Source: an uncultured Gammaproteobacteria bacterium
GTDB lineage: Bacteria > Pseudomonadota > Gammaproteobacteria > GCA-001735895
Reading direction: 5' to 3'
Length of the DNA: 7,860 nt
Assembly: GCA_937980285.1 (NCBI GenBank)
Contig: CALJQI010000075.1
Location: 1 to 7,860, forward strand
Part shown: piece after piece, positions 5,334 through 7,860 of the stretch
Position numbering within the stretch: position 1 is the stretch's first letter
Layout: the number at the start of each line of letters is the position of its first letter
The notes under the pieces: model-generated
Told to the model about the DNA's origin: nothing
The model's database searches: none
The model's input: the letters and a program-made list of their open reading frames with translations, nothing else
Program-made: the position numbers and the translations under genes

Positions 5334-6728
5334 ATGTCTGAAATCACCTCCCGCGTGGCCGAGCTCAGCCAGCGCGTCGACGACCTCAAGGTCCCGCCGC
5401 ATTCGCTGGAGGCGGAGCAATCCGTTATCGGCGGCCTGATGCTGGATAACCGTTCCTGGGACGATATCGCCGATATCGTCAACGAGAAGGATTTTTACCG
5501 CCACGACCACGCGCTGATTTTCAGGGCCATTGCCGCGCTCGCCGAGGACGACAAGCCTTACGACGTGGTCACCGTCTCCGAATGGCTGGGTTCGCGCGGC
5601 GAACTCGAGAATATCGGCGGGCTGGCCTATCTCAGCATTCTCGCCAACGACACCCCGACCGCGGTCAACGTCAAGGCTTACGCCGGCATCGTGCGCGAGT
5701 ACTCGGTACTGCGCAGCCTGATCCAGATCGGCAACGAAATCTCCGCCAGCGCCTACAATGCCGATGGCCGGCCGAGCAAGGAGTTGCTCGACGACGCCGA
5801 GCGCAAGGTATTCATGATTGCCGAGCAAAGCGCCGGCAACCGCGAAGGCTTCGAGGCCATCAACGACCTGCTCGGGCGCGCGGTAAAGCGGGTCGAGGAA
5901 ATGTACCGCAACAAGGAGGCGATTACCGGTATCGCTACCGGTTTCGGCCAGTTCGATGACAAGACTTCCGGCCTGCAGAAGTCGGACCTGATCATCGTCG
6001 CCGGCCGCCCGTCGATGGGCAAGACCAGCTTTGCGATGAATATCGCCGAAAACGCGGCGCTGCACAACGAACAGGCGGTTGCCGTGTTCAGCATGGAAAT
6101 GCCGGGCGAGCAGCTGGCGCTGCGCATGATGTCTTCGCTGGGAAGAATCGATTCGCATAACCTGCGTACCGGCCGCCTCGACGACCACGACTGGCCGCGG
6201 CTGATTTCGTCGGTCAACATGCTATCCAAGGCGAAGCTGTTCATCGATGACACACCCGCGCTGACGCCGACCGAACTGCGCGCACGCACGCGCCGGCTGA
6301 AACGCGAACACGGGCTCGACCTGGTGGTTATCGACTACCTGCAGCTGATGCAGGTCTCCGGAAGCACCGAAAACCGGGCGACCGAGATTTCCGAGATATC
6401 GCGTTCGTTAAAGGCGCTGGCCAAGGAGCTCAACGTACCGGTGATCGCGCTGTCACAGCTCAATCGCAGCGTCGAACAGCGTCCCGACAAGCGGCCGGTA
6501 ATGTCGGATTTGCGCGAGTCGGGCAGTATCGAGCAGGACGCCGACGTCATCCTGTTCATCTATCGAGACGAAGTCTACAACCAGGAAACCGCCGACAAGG
6601 GCATCGCCGAACTGTTGATCCGAAAACAGCGTAACGGCCCCATCGGCATGGTCAAGCTGGCATTCCTGGGACAGTACACGCGCTTCGAAAACCTGGCCTT
6701 CGACGACTACGGGGGCGAGTTTGAATAG
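5334..6728 (+). CDS. dnaB: Replicative DNA helicase DnaB
   Basis: Hexameric 5'-3' helicase that unwinds DNA at the replication fork and recruits DnaG primase. The 464-aa length fits the family (E. coli 471). The N-terminal domain starts with KVPPHSLEAEQSVIGGLMLDN (residues 19-39). The RecA-like domain has Walker A GRPSMGKT (224-231), the catalytic Glu in FSMEMP (E255), Walker B VVIDYLQ (D334), the segments EISEISRSLKALAKEL and SQLNRSVEQR, and SDLRESGSIEQDAD. KQRNGPIG (431-438) has K431 and R433 at the positions that act as gamma-phosphate sensors across the subunit interface. DnaB is a common intein host; here all motifs are uninterrupted. The ATG at 5334 gives MSEIT, close to Pseudomonas DnaB, although its Shine-Dalgarno is weak. 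An out-of-frame ATG at 5309 opens a 10-codon reading frame across this start. alr overlaps the 3' end. Confidence 0.98.
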   Translation: MSEITSRVAELSQRVDDLKVPPHSLEAEQSVIGGLMLDNRSWDDIADIVNEKDFYRHDHALIFRAIAALAEDDKPYDVVTVSEWLGSRGELENIGGLAYLSILANDTPTAVNVKAYAGIVREYSVLRSLIQIGNEISASAYNADGRPSKELLDDAERKVFMIAEQSAGNREGFEAINDLLGRAVKRVEEMYRNKEAITGIATGFGQFDDKTSGLQKSDLIIVAGRPSMGKTSFAMNIAENAALHNEQAVAVFSMEMPGEQLALRMMSSLGRIDSHNLRTGRLDDHDWPRLISSVNMLSKAKLFIDDTPALTPTELRARTRRLKREHGLDLVVIDYLQLMQVSGSTENRATEISEISRSLKALAKELNVPVIALSQLNRSVEQRPDKRPVMSDLRESGSIEQDADVILFIYRDEVYNQETADKGIAELLIRKQRNGPIGMVKLAFLGQYTRFENLAFDDYGGEFE

Positions 6729-7809
6729 CCATGGAGCAAACCGGCACCCACGTGCAGTCATCGATCTCGAAGCATTAAGGCACAATCACCGGTACCTCAA
6801 AAAAACCGTTGGCGATAGCCGGCTGATCGCGGTGGTCAAGGCCGATGCCTACGGTCACGGCGCGATCGAAGTGACGCGCGCACTCGATCATGCCGACGCC
6901 TTTGCGGTCGCCTCTGTCGGCGAAGCGATCGCGCTGCGAGAAGCCGGCGTCGGGCAAAAAATCCTGGCTCTCGGCGGCTTCACCACCGCGATCGAGCTGC
7001 AAACCTGCATCGGCCTCGGCATCGATCCGGTGTTGCACCATCAGTTTCACCTCGATCGCCTGCGCGACGGCGGTGATCTGGGCGATCTCGACGTCTGGTT
7101 GAAAATCGATTCCGGCATGGGGCGGCTCGGTTTCGCCATCGACAGGACCCACGAAGTGATCGATACGCTGCACAATCTCGATACCCTGGGCAGCATTCGC
7201 ATGATGACGCACCTGGCAAGCGCGGACGACGTCGACAATTCCTTCACCGACGCCCAGGTCGAAAATATCAAGTCGCTGGATCTCGACAACTACGAGTGGG
7301 CGATCGCCAATTCGGCGGGGATTCTCGGCTGGCCGAATGCGCATCACCTGTGGGTGCGCGCCGGCATTGCGCTTTACGGCGCCGATCCGCTGTCAGATCG
7401 CAAGAACGCGCAGCGCGAGTTGCGGCCGGTGATGACGATGAAGTCGGTGGTGCTGGCGGTTAATCCGCATGTGAAAGGCGACCTGATCGGCTATGCCAAC
7501 AGCTTCGCCTGTCCACGCGACATGGAGATCGCCGTCGTCGCCTGCGGTTACGCCGACGGTTACCCGCGGCACAAGGTCGATACCGCGCAGGTCGAGATCG
7601 CCGGGCAATTGTGCGACGTGGTCGGAAGGGTGTCGATGGATATGGTCACGGTCGATGTCAGCGCGCTGCCGGATGTCGGCGTAGGCGACGAGGTGACGCT
7701 GTTCGGGACTTCTCCGGGAGTCAACGATCTCGCCGATTGCTCGCAAACCATCGCTTACGAAATCCTGTGCAACGTCGGCGGCCACGCCAGGCGCGAGTAC
7801 ATCGGCTAA
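6721..7809 (+). CDS. alr: Alanine racemase, PLP-dependent
   Basis: Interconverts L- and D-alanine in the cytoplasm, supplying D-Ala for peptidoglycan. Fold-type III PLP enzyme, 362 aa (E. coli 359), with the key residues: PLP-binding K40 in AVVKADAYGHG, K128 and R135 in LKIDSGMGRLG, H164 in MMTHLASADD, R213 in WVRAGIALYG, the second catalytic base Y258 in LIGYANS, then GYADGYPR, GRVSMDM and Y346 in IAYEILCNVGGHARR. The only canonical start that keeps the whole N-terminus is TTG at 6721, inside the last codons of dnaB (8-nt overlap), with GGGGG at 6711-6715 as a possible ribosome-binding site. No in-frame ATG or GTG lies between it and the PLP lysine region. The nearest ATG (6731) is in another frame and stops after 15 codons. 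Translational coupling to dnaB is likely. Paralogue identity (Alr versus a catabolic DadX) is not resolved by sequence alone; the dnaB linkage favours the biosynthetic Alr. Confidence 0.96.
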   Translation: MNSHGANRHPRAVIDLEALRHNHRYLKKTVGDSRLIAVVKADAYGHGAIEVTRALDHADAFAVASVGEAIALREAGVGQKILALGGFTTAIELQTCIGLGIDPVLHHQFHLDRLRDGGDLGDLDVWLKIDSGMGRLGFAIDRTHEVIDTLHNLDTLGSIRMMTHLASADDVDNSFTDAQVENIKSLDLDNYEWAIANSAGILGWPNAHHLWVRAGIALYGADPLSDRKNAQRELRPVMTMKSVVLAVNPHVKGDLIGYANSFACPRDMEIAVVACGYADGYPRHKVDTAQVEIAGQLCDVVGRVSMDMVTVDVSALPDVGVGDEVTLFGTSPGVNDLADCSQTIAYEILCNVGGHARREYIG

Positions 7810-7860
7810 TTCTCGTTTTTCCTGCCATTCAGGATTGATGGTGGGCCCCATACCAGGCTG

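Noticed and set aside
6001..6030. Intein or insertion at the DnaB Walker A motif
   Set aside because: GRPSMGKT continues directly into the normal helicase sequence; the other ATPase motifs are also uninterrupted.
5283..6188. Long open frame (301 codons) on the minus strand inside dnaB
   Set aside because: It lies wholly antisense to an unmistakable dnaB and its translation shows no recognisable family. High-GC codon bias commonly leaves such frames open opposite real genes.
2..7809. Novel defence, mobile or biosynthetic system
   Set aside because: All genes are conserved housekeeping genes in a known gammaproteobacterial order, with uniform composition and no phage, transposon, toxin or CRISPR signatures.
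7794..7820. CGAG...CTCG followed by five T at the end of alr, as a terminator
   Set aside because: The stem is only four base pairs (plus a G-T) with a 14-nt loop, too weak to call; the true 3' end may lie beyond the window.
7829..7860. A gene start at ATG 7838 (+), or the 3' end of a minus-strand gene with its stop at 7829-7831
   Set aside because: Only about 20-30 bases are available and all frames stay open, so neither reading can be supported.

Overview
The window is a compact, fully co-oriented (+ strand) housekeeping block from a gammaproteobacterium. The order is rnr (5' end cut off) - rlmB - rpsF - rpsR - a multi-pass membrane protein of the DUF2232/YybS type - rplI - dnaB - alr. From memory this is the Pseudomonas order, including the membrane-protein gene between rpsR and rplI. 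It differs from E. coli, where priB sits between rpsF and rpsR. The proteins align easily by eye with E. coli and Pseudomonas homologues, DnaB most closely with Pseudomonas. Base composition is moderately GC-rich and even throughout. No species can be named from this stretch alone.

Region by region: (1) 2-2760, RNA metabolism: RNase R and the 23S rRNA methyltransferase RlmB, joined by an ATGA stop/start overlap. (2) 2761-3040, the only sizeable non-coding stretch: a roughly 132-bp imperfect inverted repeat, then a good sigma70-type promoter with a GC-rich discriminator, then an ~85-nt leader that can fold around the rpsF ribosome-binding site. (3) 3041-5214, the ribosomal-protein operon: S6 with an unusually long Glu/Ala-rich tail, S18, the membrane protein, and L9. 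(4) 5215-5333, a clear intrinsic terminator and a weak candidate dnaB promoter. (5) 5334-7809, the replicative helicase DnaB followed by alanine racemase, which overlaps dnaB by 8 nt and has only a TTG as a usable start. (6) 7810-7860, a short tail with no assignable gene.

The genes link translation capacity (S6, S18, L9), rRNA maturation and RNA quality control (RlmB, RNase R), replication fork unwinding (DnaB) and peptidoglycan precursor supply (D-Ala from Alr), a typical growth-linked cluster. I found no mobile genes, CRISPR array, defence system or other novel multigene system. The points most worth a second look are the inverted-repeat element in front of rpsF, the candidate S6:S18 leader, the long acidic S6 tail, the uncharacterised membrane protein inside the ribosomal operon, and the TTG start of alr.
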